Of a stretch of DNA of 35,887 nt, positions 15,880 through 24,204 are shown piece after piece. Location: contig NZ_QUAL01000158.1 of assembly GCF_003579925.1 (NCBI RefSeq), forward strand, positions 1 to 35,887, written 5' to 3'. The notes beneath the pieces are model-generated. The model worked only from the letters and a program-made list of their open reading frames with translations, had not been told where the DNA came from and did not search any database. The translations under genes were made by a program, and so were the position numbers. The stretch is from Jiangella rhizosphaerae (GTDB lineage Bacteria; Actinomycetota; Actinomycetes; Jiangellales; Jiangellaceae). Every line of letters starts with the position of its first letter. Within the stretch, counting starts at the first letter, position 1.

Positions 15880-18039
15880 ATGGCCCTGCGCGGACCCCGG
15901 ACCAGGGCCGGCGCGGCACTCGCCGCGGCCGGCGCCTGTACCGCCGCTCTGCTCACCGTCCACGGCGCCGCAGCCAGCGCCACGCCCGCGGCCGCCCCAG
16001 CTCCGGCGCCCGTCCCCGCCCCGGCGCCCGCCGAGCCGACGTTCGTCGACGGGCTGGCGCAGCCGGTCTTCACCGGGCCGTTCGTCCGGCACGAGCTCTG
16101 GGTCGAGACCGAGTTCGACACCGACGGCGACGGCGAGCCGGACCGCATGCACGTCGACGTCACGCGGCCGGCCGAGACCGACAGCGCCGGCCTGGACGTG
16201 CCGGTGATCTACGAGTCCAGCCCGTACTACTCCGGCACCGCGAGCACCGCCGCGAAGTTCTTCTGGAACGGCAACGTCGAGCTGGGCGTGCAGCCGCCGC
16301 TGCGGCTCTCGCCGGACGACCTGCCCGACGCGCCGCGCGCCCCGGGCGGCACCAGCCCGGTCATCTCGAACAGCCTGGTCAACACGTGGGTGCCGCGCGG
16401 GTTCGCCGTCGTGCACTCCGAGTCGCCCGGCAGCGGCCTGTCCGAGGGCTGCCCGACGGTGGGCGGGCCGAACGAGTCGCTGGCGCCGAAGGCCGTCGTC
16501 GACTGGCTCAACGGCCGGGCCAAGGGCTACACCAGCGCCGACGGCGGCGAGGAGGTGACGGCGTACTGGTCGACCGGCAGCGTCGGCATGACCGGCACGT
16601 CGTACAACGGCACGCTGCCGCTGGCGGCCGCCACCACCGGCGTCGAGGGCCTCGAGGTGATCATCCCGGTCGCGCCGAACACGTCGTACTACCACTACTA
16701 CCGGTCCAACGGCCTGGTGCGCAGCCCCGGCGGCTGGGTCGGCGAGGACATCGACTACCTGTTCGACTACATCAACAGCGGCGACCTGGAGAAGAGGCAG
16801 TACTGCCGCGACACCGTCCGCACGCTCATGCAGGCCGAGCACGACCGCGCCACCGGCGACTACAACGACTTCTGGGCCGGCCGCGACTACCTCAACCAGC
16901 TCGACGACGTGCGCGCGGCGGTGCTGATGGCGCACGCGTTCAACGACTGGAACGTCGTGCCGGAGCACAGCGTCCGCATCTCGTCGGCGCTCGAGGCGAA
17001 GGGTGTCACCGTCCACGAGTACTTCCACCAGGGCGGTCACGGCGGCAACCCGCCCACGGACATGATGAACCGCTGGTTCTCGCAGTACCTCTACGGCCAG
17101 GACAACGGCATCGAGGACGACACCGACACCGCCTTCGTCGTCCGGAACGAGCTCGGCGGCAGCTCGCTGACCCCGTACGCCGACTACCCGAACCCGGCCG
17201 CGGCGACCGCGACGCTGAACCTGCAGGCCGGTGGCGCGACGGAGGGCGGTCTGACCTCGCTGGCGCTGGCGGACGACGCGACCGAGACGCTGGTCGACGC
17301 GGGCGCGAACGCCTGCAACGCCGGCCTGCTGGCGACGACGCCGTCGCCGAACCGGCTGCTCTACACCACGCCGACGCTGACAGAGAACGTGCACCTGTCC
17401 GGGACGGCCGAGGTGACGGTGCGGATGGCGGCGTCGAAGGCGCGGGCCAACCTGTCGGTGGCGCTGGTCCGGCTGCCGTGGACGGGCGACTCCGGCTGCA
17501 CGTCGAGCACGCAGCGGCCGACCACCAGCATCATCACCCGCGGCTGGGCGGACCCGCTCAACCGGAAGTCCGTCTCGCAGGAGCACCCGGTCGCGCCGGG
17601 CGAGTTCGTCGACGTCACCGTGCCGCTGCAGCCCGACGACCAGGTCATCCCGGCCGGCAGCCGGATCGGGCTGATGATCTTCTCCACCGACCCCGAGTTC
17701 ACGCTGCGCCCGCAGCCCGGCACCGAGCTGTCCGTCGACCTTGCCGGGACGACGCTGGACCTGCCGGTCGTGGGCGGCCCGCTGGCGCTGCCGATCTGCG
17801 GTGCCGAGGACACCCGCGGCACCGTCGTCATCGACGGCGTCGACACCGGCGTCCCGAACGTCGGCCTGGCCGGCACCTGCACCGTCAACGACCACATCCT
17901 CGACGAGGAGGACTGGCCGCACCACGGCGCGTTCGTCCGGCACACGACCGAGCTGGCCGACCAGCTCGCCGGCGCCGGCCTGATCACCGAGCGGCAGCGC
18001 GGCGCGCTGGTCCGCGCGGCCGCGCAGGCCGACGTCTGA
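15880..18039 (+). CDS. Secreted Xaa-Pro dipeptidyl-peptidase (S15 family)
   Basis: A 719-residue protein with a Sec-type signal (RGPRTRAGAALAAAGACTAALLTVHGAAASA, residues 4-33) followed by an Ala-Pro-rich linker (37-51). The S15 catalytic domain follows, with Ser241 in GMTGTSYNG, the later aspartate region around AHAFNDWNV, and the catalytic His in YFHQGGHGGNP. The C-terminal jelly-roll domain (X-Pro dipeptidyl-peptidase C-terminal type) has VRMAASKARANLSVALVRLP. It would cleave Xaa-Pro dipeptides from peptides outside the cell. GAGGAAGGA lies about 8 bp before the ATG. The gene is followed by a hairpin terminator and the convergent phosphatase-like gene, another secreted enzyme. Confidence 0.92.
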   Translation: MALRGPRTRAGAALAAAGACTAALLTVHGAAASATPAAAPAPAPVPAPAPAEPTFVDGLAQPVFTGPFVRHELWVETEFDTDGDGEPDRMHVDVTRPAETDSAGLDVPVIYESSPYYSGTASTAAKFFWNGNVELGVQPPLRLSPDDLPDAPRAPGGTSPVISNSLVNTWVPRGFAVVHSESPGSGLSEGCPTVGGPNESLAPKAVVDWLNGRAKGYTSADGGEEVTAYWSTGSVGMTGTSYNGTLPLAAATTGVEGLEVIIPVAPNTSYYHYYRSNGLVRSPGGWVGEDIDYLFDYINSGDLEKRQYCRDTVRTLMQAEHDRATGDYNDFWAGRDYLNQLDDVRAAVLMAHAFNDWNVVPEHSVRISSALEAKGVTVHEYFHQGGHGGNPPTDMMNRWFSQYLYGQDNGIEDDTDTAFVVRNELGGSSLTPYADYPNPAAATATLNLQAGGATEGGLTSLALADDATETLVDAGANACNAGLLATTPSPNRLLYTTPTLTENVHLSGTAEVTVRMAASKARANLSVALVRLPWTGDSGCTSSTQRPTTSIITRGWADPLNRKSVSQEHPVAPGEFVDVTVPLQPDDQVIPAGSRIGLMIFSTDPEFTLRPQPGTELSVDLAGTTLDLPVVGGPLALPICGAEDTRGTVVIDGVDTGVPNVGLAGTCTVNDHILDEEDWPHHGAFVRHTTELADQLAGAGLITERQRGALVRAAAQADV

Positions 18040-18051
18040 CGCACCGATGCG

Positions 18052-18087
18052 ACGGCGGGCCGTCCCGATGCCGGGGCGGCCCGCCGT
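18052..18087 (+). terminator. Intrinsic terminator after the peptidase gene
   Basis: The arms ACGGCGGGCCG (18052-18062) and CGGCCCGCCGT (18077-18087) pair perfectly over 11 bp, with further CCC/GGG pairing in the 14-nt loop, and TTTC follows. It lies between two convergent genes and could serve both. Confidence 0.8.
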
Positions 18088-18105
18088 TTCCGTGCGACCT
18101 GGGGA

Positions 18106-19782
18106 TCAGCGGTCGACCGTGATCTCCGGGCTGGTGATCTGCTGGTTCACGCTCTCCAGGTAGACGACCTGCGTGCTCAGCTTCTTCGCCGAGGACGGGA
18201 ACCGCACCGGCAGCTCCAGCACCCGGCCGAGCTCGTCGGCCGTGGCCTCGCCGACCAGCACGTCCTGGCCGCGCTCCACGTTGCGGACGTAGACGTTCAC
18301 CGTCTCGCCCGGGTCGTAGCCCCAGGCCGAGACGTTGACCGTGCCACGGAAGGCGACCGAGGTGGTGTCGACCGCGACCTGCTCGCCGACGGTGTTCTGC
18401 GGCGTGCGGATCTCCTGCACGGTGCGCTCGCCCGCGTCGTTCTTGCGGATGACGACGCCGTCGTGGTGCTCACCGTTGGCGTAGCGCGCCTCGTAGGTGA
18501 TGCTGTCCTCGGTGACGTCGATCATCTGGTAGAGCTGCATGTCCTGGCCGACCGACATCTGGTCGGCGCCGTTGTCGGTCCAGTTGCTGCTGACCGCGTC
18601 GTACATCTTGCCGCCGGAGACCGACGTCGCGTAGACGGTGCTGTCGTGGACGGTGACCGACTTGCGCGAGGCGGTGGTGCTGCCGCGGCCGTAGGTGTGG
18701 TCGTGGCCCTGCAGCACCAGGTCGACGCCGTACTTCTCGAACAGCGGGCCCCACTGGGCGCGCACGGTCGGGTTGTTGCGGCCGGACGCGACCGAGTAGA
18801 CCGGGTGGTGGAACGTCACGACGGTCCACTTGTTCGGGTTGTTCGCCAGCTGCTGCTCCAGCCACGCGGTCTGCGCGGCCATGACCGGAGCGTTGCTCTG
18901 GACGTTGCTGTTCAGGCCGATGAAGCGCACGCCCTGGTAGTCCACCGAGTAGATGGTGTTGCGCAGGGCCGCGTTCGTGGCGTCGTCACCGAAGTCCGGT
19001 CCGTTGGTGGGGTACGGGAACGTCGGCTGCCAGAACGTCGACAGCTGGCCACCGCTGTACTCGTGGTTGCCGGTGACCGAGATGTTGTTGATCTGGCTGT
19101 TGATGAAGCCGTCGGCCGCGTGCCACTGACCCCACTCGAGCTCGCTGTTGGCCGAGTTGACCAGGTCTCCGGCGTTGACGATGACCTTCGCCTCCGGGCG
19201 GTCGGCGAAGGCCTGCCGGAACACCCGCGGACCGGCGGAGTCGATGTAGTTCTGCATGTCGCCGTAGTAGATGAACGAGAACGGCTCGAACTCCGCGGCG
19301 GCCGTCGTGAAGTCGATCCACTCGCTCCAGTTGACGCCGTCGCCGACCCGGTAGGTGTAGCGGGTGTCCGGCTTCAGGCCGGTGAACTCCACCTGGTGGT
19401 ACACCGAGGCGTAGCCCAGCGTGGTGTTGACCGGGTTGGTCGAGCTGGCCATCACGGTCCGGACGGCGCCCTCGGCCGGACGCACGTCGCCGAGCGCGAT
19501 CGGCGCCTCCAGGATCTGCGCCTGGGCGTACTCGCCGCCGACCTCGGAGCGCCAGGTCACCTTCTGCGACGTGGCCGGCGTCTGCGTCGGGACCAGGATG
19601 ATGCGGTCCGGGAGCGCCGACGGCTCGTACACCTCCGCATCGGGCACCTTGACCGGGGGCTCGCTGTCCGCACCGACTGCGGCCGGTACGGCGATCAGGC
19701 CGCCGCCGAGCAGCGCGGCGCCGATGGCGGCACCGGCCGCGCGGCGGGAGCCGAACGGCCCGCGCTTCCTCACATCACTCAC
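18106..19782 (-). CDS. Secreted purple acid phosphatase-like metallophosphoesterase
   Basis: A 558-residue protein with a signal peptide (KRGPFGSRRAAGAAIGAALLGGGLIAVPAAVGA). An N-terminal fibronectin-like domain typical of purple acid phosphatases follows (VTWRSEVGGEYAQAQI to GLKPDTRYTYRVGDG, about 60-160). The metallophosphoesterase domain shows the metal-ligand motifs in order: YGDMQ (173-177), AGDLV (204-208), TGNHEYS (237-243), FHHPVYS and GHDHTYGRG. It is expected to hydrolyse phosphomonoesters or related substrates outside the cell, using two metal ions. The C-terminal about 100 residues form an additional beta-rich domain (WGYDPGETVNVYVRNVERG) without a known role. The GTG at 19782 follows GGGAGGAG at good spacing. 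Confidence 0.9.
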   Translation of the reverse strand: MSDVRKRGPFGSRRAAGAAIGAALLGGGLIAVPAAVGADSEPPVKVPDAEVYEPSALPDRIILVPTQTPATSQKVTWRSEVGGEYAQAQILEAPIALGDVRPAEGAVRTVMASSTNPVNTTLGYASVYHQVEFTGLKPDTRYTYRVGDGVNWSEWIDFTTAAAEFEPFSFIYYGDMQNYIDSAGPRVFRQAFADRPEAKVIVNAGDLVNSANSELEWGQWHAADGFINSQINNISVTGNHEYSGGQLSTFWQPTFPYPTNGPDFGDDATNAALRNTIYSVDYQGVRFIGLNSNVQSNAPVMAAQTAWLEQQLANNPNKWTVVTFHHPVYSVASGRNNPTVRAQWGPLFEKYGVDLVLQGHDHTYGRGSTTASRKSVTVHDSTVYATSVSGGKMYDAVSSNWTDNGADQMSVGQDMQLYQMIDVTEDSITYEARYANGEHHDGVVIRKNDAGERTVQEIRTPQNTVGEQVAVDTTSVAFRGTVNVSAWGYDPGETVNVYVRNVERGQDVLVGEATADELGRVLELPVRFPSSAKKLSTQVVYLESVNQQITSPEITVDR

Positions 19783-20036
19783 GTTGAGTCTCCTCCCAGG
19801 ACACTCTCGAGACGCTGCCGGCAGGGTGCGCGGCAGTCTGATCGATTCATCGCAGACCCGGCGGAAAGGGCGAGAACGGGCAGGTCACGGAAGGTTGTCC
19901 CGGCGATGAACAGCTGGCGCCGGTGCTCTTGCCGCGACCGGGTCGCAGTGTGCGACGGCCAATGGCCACGTCCGGTCGGCCGGGCGGGCACCCGGACGTC
20001 AGCGGGCGTTCATCCCGGCATGCCTACGATCCGGCC

Positions 20037-20519
20037 GTGCCCGACCCGTCCGCCGTTCGCCGTCTGGCCGTCGCCGCGGTCCTTCTGCTCGGGGTGTCCG
20101 CGTGCGGCGGGCCGACCCACAAGGACGACGCGTTCATCGACGCCGGCGTGACCGGGCTACTGGACATCGAGCTCACGGAGTGCTTCTCCGACCCCGAGTA
20201 CTCTGAGTTCGCCGGCGAGGACGTGGTGCTCTACGTCCCGTGCCCGGACGGCGCGGACAACCAGTCGTATCTGTTCGTCCACGCGCCCGACGCCCCCTGG
20301 GACCGCGAGGCCGTCGCCGAGCTGGGCTGGGACGAGTGCGGCAAGGGCTTCGAGCAGCAGTGGACCAGCCAGGACGCGTCCGGCCTGGACTACTACCCGA
20401 TCCTCCCGACGGCCGAGACCTGGGCCGACGGCGATCGCGCGATTATGTGCGCGGTCTACGACCCGGACGGCCCGCTTGAGGACTCGGTCCTGCCCCTCGC
20501 CGACGGCGTGTCCCAGTAG
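20037..20519 (+). CDS. Lipoprotein with septum-formation-like domain
   Basis: A 160-residue protein with a lipoprotein signal: RRLAVAAVLLLGVSAC, with the lipidated cysteine at residue 23, followed by GGP. The mature part has an LDIELTECFSDPE strand, VLYVPCPDGADNQSYLFVHAPDAPWD, a later Cys in WDECGKGFEQQW, and YYPILPTAETWADGDRAIMCAVYD. This spacing of cysteines and the WxxGDRxxxC ending fit the Septum_form (PF13845) domain seen in actinobacterial membrane proteins. Its precise role is unknown. The GTG at 20037 is chosen because the signal sequence starts right after it; an open frame continues upstream to 19923 but looks non-coding. It is the last ordinary gene before the island. Confidence 0.75.
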   Translation: MPDPSAVRRLAVAAVLLLGVSACGGPTHKDDAFIDAGVTGLLDIELTECFSDPEYSEFAGEDVVLYVPCPDGADNQSYLFVHAPDAPWDREAVAELGWDECGKGFEQQWTSQDASGLDYYPILPTAETWADGDRAIMCAVYDPDGPLEDSVLPLADGVSQ

Positions 20520-20977
20520 CACCGCAGATCCACGCCGTCGGCGTCCCGATCCGGTGGGGGTTCAAGTCCACCCTCAGACACTTTCGGAGCATCCGCAGGG
20601 CCTGGTCAGGTGTCCGTGTCCCTCGACCAGGCGCGGTTTCGGCCGATCTCGGCGGGTCGGTGTCGGCAGCGGCTCCAACCGCCGTTGCTCGACCAGCATG
20701 TCTGGTGCTGTGCGCTTGTCCTGAACTCACAGATGGCACCGTGAAGCCCCACGCACAGCGGGTCGACCGCGATGCCCGAGGCGACGTCATACCGCCCAGA
20801 ATGATGCGCCGCCGCTCAGGACGCCGAGTGAAGCAGTTCCCTCGGGCCGACAGTTGGCGTGGAGGTCCTACCCGACACCGTCCGCCTAGACAGCGCTACT
20901 TCGCGAGGATTTGTCCGGGGTTCCGAGTACCGTCGCTGGCGCGGCCTCGACGGCTGGTCTCGTACAGAGGAGGGGAC
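20520..20977. other. Gene-free left margin of the putative island, 458 bp
   Basis: No credible gene. It begins with a tRNA T-arm-like segment (20552-20577). The composition drops from very GC-rich to moderate along this stretch. An open frame runs through from 20660 into the 58-aa gene but lacks a ribosome binding site until 20978. Confidence 0.6.
20552..20577 (+). other. tRNA T-arm-like fragment, possible attachment-site remnant
   Basis: The segment GGTGGGGGTTCAAGTCCACC has the TTCAAGT loop word and complementary flanks of a tRNA T-arm, followed by CTCAGACA. No acceptor 5' strand (GTCTGAG) or anticodon arm lies upstream, so it is not a complete tRNA. tRNA 3' ends are common integration sites, and this one sits exactly where composition changes. 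I find no second copy at the other island edge. Confidence 0.4.
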
Positions 20978-21154
20978 ATGACGGGCATAGAGTCCGAGGT
21001 TCTGGAGACGTTCCTTGTGCAGTTGCGCAACGCCGAAGACGTCCCAGCGGCAGTTGCTGAAAAACTCGGAACGTTGCTTGCTGCGGACAAGCTGCCCAAG
21101 GCCGAGCACCTCGCTGCGCTGTATGCCTCCGAAAGCGGGGAACCACTCGCATGA
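20978..21154 (+). CDS. 58-aa hypothetical protein, partner of the Rad50-like ATPase
   Basis: A short, mostly helical acidic protein (TGIESEVLETFLVQLRNAED, then VAEKLGTLLAADKLPKAEHL and ALYASESGEPLA). I do not recognise the family. The start is firm: AGAGGAGGGG lies just upstream of the ATG at 20978. Its TGA overlaps the ATG of the ATPase gene (ATGA at 21151-21154), so the two are translationally coupled and the products probably interact in about equal amounts. It has no transmembrane segment, cysteines or DNA-binding motif that I can see. A regulatory or adaptor role for the ATPase is inference. Confidence 0.7.
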   Translation: MTGIESEVLETFLVQLRNAEDVPAAVAEKLGTLLAADKLPKAEHLAALYASESGEPLA

Positions 21155-23601
21155 TCCAGCTCAAGGCGATCCGCATCGAGGAGTTTCGAGGCATCCGAGA
21201 ACTCGAACTTGACCTGGACTGCCAGTCGTTCGTGGTACTGGGGCCAAACGGCTCGGGCAAGAGCGGCGTGGTGGACGCCATCGATTTCGCACTCACTGGC
21301 AACATCGCGCGCCTAAGCGGTGCCGGTACCGGCGGCGTCAGCGTGACCAAGCACGGCCCACATGTGCACCAGCGGGACAACCCGGCCGCGGCGAAAGTTT
21401 CGCTGACGATCTGCCACTCGGGGACCGACCAGGTGGGTGTCCTAACTCGCAGCATCAAAACCGCTGGTCAGTACACGCTTGAGCCGAACACTCTCGAATT
21501 GGCAGCGGCAGTCAGTTGGGCCACGCAGCACCCCGAGCTGACCCTCTCCCGGCGCGAGGTCATTAAGTACGTCAACACCGAGCCGGGAAAGCGCGCCCAG
21601 GAGGTCCAAGCCCTCCTCAAACTCGACCGCATTGATGAGGTCCGTCGTCTGCTCGTTAGCGCCCGGACCAAGGCCAGCGGTGCTGCAAGTATGGCCGGTA
21701 GCGAGGTCAAGGCAGCCGAGGACGCCGTAAGGCGGCATCTCGACCTGACGACCCTGCTGGCACACGAGGTGACGGCAGCTGTGAACAAGCAACGTGCGGT
21801 ACTGGGGCTCGACGCGTTGACGAGCGTGAGCGCCGACACCGACCTGAGCGCAGGTGCGACGAGCGAGGGCGAGCACAGCGGGTTCAACAAGGAGTCTGCG
21901 ATCCGCGACATCGCAGCGGTATCTGCCTACATCTCCAAGCGCGAGGACCTCGACCAGGCGTCAACGGCGCTGACCACAGCCCTGACCGAGCTGGAGGTCG
22001 ACCCGACGATTCTGGATGCGCTCAAACATCGTGAGTTGGTTGAGGCTGGCCTGCCCCTTGTTGCCGAGCCCGCTTGTCCGCTCTGCGATCAGCCTTGGCC
22101 GGACGTCGATGCGCTTCGGAACCACCTCGCGGGCAAGCTCGCGCGTTCTGAGGCTGCAGCCGCACTCCAGCGTCGTATCGTGGTGGCTGCTCGCACGATA
22201 ACCGCCGAGGTGCGGCACTTACGGGCGCTCATTCAAGCCGCCCAGCCATATGCGGCTACTACTGATCAGTCCGCGCTGCACAAGCAACTCGGGGATTGGG
22301 CGAACGACCTGGCCACATTTGAGACGAAGCTAGCGTCGTTGGATACGCTCCGCGAGGAGTCCGAGCGCATCGAAACGGACGCACTCGCGACGCCGACGAC
22401 CGTCAATGCCGATCTGGCCACCCTCCGCCATGCACTTGAAGCGATGCCTGACCAGAGCGCGTCGGAGGCCGCGCGAACATTCCTAACCGTTGCGCAGGAG
22501 CGTTGGACGCGCGTCCGCCAAGCTCGAGCCCGTGACGCCAAAGCCACCGCGGCGGGGCATACCGCACAGGCCGTCTATGAGACCTACAACGCCGTGGCTG
22601 ATGGTGCGCTCACAACGCTCTACAAGACCGTCGAAGACGACTTCAGCAACTACTATCGGCAGATCAACGCCGACGACGAGTCCTCATTTAAGGCCGGACT
22701 TGCTCCGACTGCCGGCAAGCTCAACCTCGAGGTGGATTTCTACGGCCTCGGCATGTTCCCGCCTATGGCATATCACAGCGAAGGTCACCAGGACGGAATG
22801 GGCGTGTGCCTGTACCTCGCCCTCATCGGGCAGCTCCTGAAGGATGACTTCCGTCTCGCGGTCCTCGACGACGTCGTGACCTCGGTCGACACGAACCACC
22901 GGCGCCAGTTCTGCAAGCTGCTCAAAGAGACCTTTCCCGAAGTTCAGTTCATTATCACTACCCACGATGAAGTGTGGGCGCGGCAGATGCAGTCCTCGGG
23001 CCTAATCGCCCGGCGCTCTCTAGCGCGGTTTCATGGCTGGACAGTCGATGGCGGCCCACTCTATGGACAGGGTGGAGACTTCTGGGCGCAGATTGCGGCT
23101 GACCTTGCGAACAACGATGTGCCCGGCGCTGCGCACAAGCTGCGACGAAATTTAGAGGCATCGCTGGCCGACATAGCCGGGAACATCCAAGGCCAAGTTG
23201 TCTATAGAGCCGACAACAACTACGACCTCTCATCCTTCTTCGCGGCCGTCAAGAGCAGGCACGGCGACCTACTCAAGAAGGCGACAGCTTCTGCCAACTC
23301 GTGGAACAACGACGTCGCCAAGCAGCAGGTTGAACACCTCAAGGCCGAGCGCACTAAGGCGATGCTCGCGCAAGACGGTGAGAACTGGGCGATTAATGCG
23401 CTCGTACACAACAACGATTGGGCAACTATGAGCAAAGCCGATTTCACGCCGGTCGTGCAGGCATCCAAGGAGTTCCTAGATCTGTTCACGTGCACCAACG
23501 CCGCCTGCGACTCGTGGCTCTACGTACTCGGTATCCCCGGAAAGGAAGAAGAACTCCGCTGCTCCTGCGGAGCTTTCAACTTGAACCTACGCAGGAAGTG
23601 A
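21151..23601 (+). CDS. Rad50/SMC-like ATPase with zinc hook and C-terminal zinc ribbon
   Basis: An 816-residue protein. It begins with the RecF/Rad50 N-terminus (IQLKAIRIEEFRGIRELEL) and Walker A GPNGSGKS (31-38). Coiled-coil-like stretches flank a CPLC hook (Cys309, Cys312). The ABC signature lies in SEGHQDGMG (543-551), Walker B in FRLAVLDD (567-574), the D-loop after it, and the H-loop in IITTHDEVW (601-609, His605). Beyond the ATPase head is an extra helical region (about 640-780) with INALVHNNDW, and then a likely zinc ribbon (Cys781, Cys786, Cys804, Cys806). No nuclease motif is recognised. GC content is clearly below that of neighbours, indicating transfer. DndD, Lamassu LmuB and Septu PtuA share the head type, but the overall plan and 58-aa partner match none I can name. 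Confidence 0.85.
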   Translation: MIQLKAIRIEEFRGIRELELDLDCQSFVVLGPNGSGKSGVVDAIDFALTGNIARLSGAGTGGVSVTKHGPHVHQRDNPAAAKVSLTICHSGTDQVGVLTRSIKTAGQYTLEPNTLELAAAVSWATQHPELTLSRREVIKYVNTEPGKRAQEVQALLKLDRIDEVRRLLVSARTKASGAASMAGSEVKAAEDAVRRHLDLTTLLAHEVTAAVNKQRAVLGLDALTSVSADTDLSAGATSEGEHSGFNKESAIRDIAAVSAYISKREDLDQASTALTTALTELEVDPTILDALKHRELVEAGLPLVAEPACPLCDQPWPDVDALRNHLAGKLARSEAAAALQRRIVVAARTITAEVRHLRALIQAAQPYAATTDQSALHKQLGDWANDLATFETKLASLDTLREESERIETDALATPTTVNADLATLRHALEAMPDQSASEAARTFLTVAQERWTRVRQARARDAKATAAGHTAQAVYETYNAVADGALTTLYKTVEDDFSNYYRQINADDESSFKAGLAPTAGKLNLEVDFYGLGMFPPMAYHSEGHQDGMGVCLYLALIGQLLKDDFRLAVLDDVVTSVDTNHRRQFCKLLKETFPEVQFIITTHDEVWARQMQSSGLIARRSLARFHGWTVDGGPLYGQGGDFWAQIAADLANNDVPGAAHKLRRNLEASLADIAGNIQGQVVYRADNNYDLSSFFAAVKSRHGDLLKKATASANSWNNDVAKQQVEHLKAERTKAMLAQDGENWAINALVHNNDWATMSKADFTPVVQASKEFLDLFTCTNAACDSWLYVLGIPGKEEELRCSCGAFNLNLRRK

Positions 23602-24039
23602 GCTGAGCTCGCAACACTGACTGCCAGGCGCCACCCAACGCCAGCGCCAGGGCGACCGAAGACGAAGATGGGCCGCCAGACGATCTCGCTGCGCCCCGGC
23701 CTGATGACCGAGCTCGCCCGGACGGTCGAGGTCACGATGCGCGGCGAGCTGGAGTTCGTCAACAAGCGGGCGCTATGGCCCGGCAGAACCCCGTCCACAA
23801 GATCTCGACGCGAGCCTCGACGACACCAACAACGCCGGCGTGCACAACAACCGGCCGCAGATTCCCGGCTGCCGGCGCTTGAGCTGCTGGAGCAACGCGC
23901 GTCACTCCGCCGCGAATGACCTGTTCGGATGCTTCATCATGCGCCTGCGACTGGACGCCGCCAGGGCCCGCCGTCAGCACGCGACCTGTGTGCCGCGCAC
24001 ACTAGCTAGACTGGATGCGGGTCGATCACAGGAGGGATG
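23602..24039. other. Decayed or non-coding region, 438 bp
   Basis: Between the ATPase and the Fic module. A frame starting at 23668 opens with GRQTISLRPGLMTELARTVEVT and then becomes low-complexity arginine-rich text, as seen when a frame is read in the wrong register. It could be the start of a broken gene; I cannot identify it. The promoter of the Fic operon lies at the right end. Confidence 0.5.
23988..24012 (+). promoter_or_regulatory. Candidate promoter and operator of the Fic operon
   Basis: An inverted repeat GTGTGC-CGC-GCACAC (23988-24002) is followed by a -10-like TAGACT (24007-24012), about 27 bp before the small partner gene. A repeat next to the -10 box would suit autoregulation, as usual for toxin-antitoxin operons. 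Confidence 0.4.
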
Positions 24040-24204
24040 ATGGCAGCGCGCACGGTTGACGCCGCCGCAATCTTGCGGTGGGCCCAGAGGGCCGCTGCGG
24101 TCTCTGCGCGTCTTGAGCGTCGCGAAGTGCCCGAAGGACACGTCCGCTCCCGTGAGGTCGAGGAGTTCTTGGAGTCGACCCAGCCGCCAGCGCCCAAGGC
24201 CTGA
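24040..24204 (+). CDS. Small putative antitoxin partner of Fic
   Basis: A 54-residue protein (AARTVDAAAILRWAQRAAAV, SARLERREVPEGHVRSREVE, EFLESTQPPAPKA). AGGAGG lies 4 bp upstream of the ATG at 24040; an ATG 3 bp earlier is too close to it. The stop overlaps the Fic start by one base (TGATG), so the pair is coupled. Known Fic antitoxins such as VbhA block the toxin with a helix motif (S/T)xxxE(G/N); here SARLER is close but has Arg in the last place. The protein is too small for a DNA-binding domain of a usual type. The antitoxin role is inferred mainly from gene order. Confidence 0.65.
   Translation: MAARTVDAAAILRWAQRAAAVSARLERREVPEGHVRSREVEEFLESTQPPAPKA

Noticed and set aside
20552-20577. 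Complete tRNA gene
   Set aside because: Only the T-arm can be drawn; no matching acceptor strand, D-arm or anticodon arm lies upstream.
20660-20977. In-frame N-terminal extension of the 58-aa protein
   Set aside because: The arginine-rich text has no ribosome binding site, whereas AGAGGAGGGG directly precedes the ATG at 20978.
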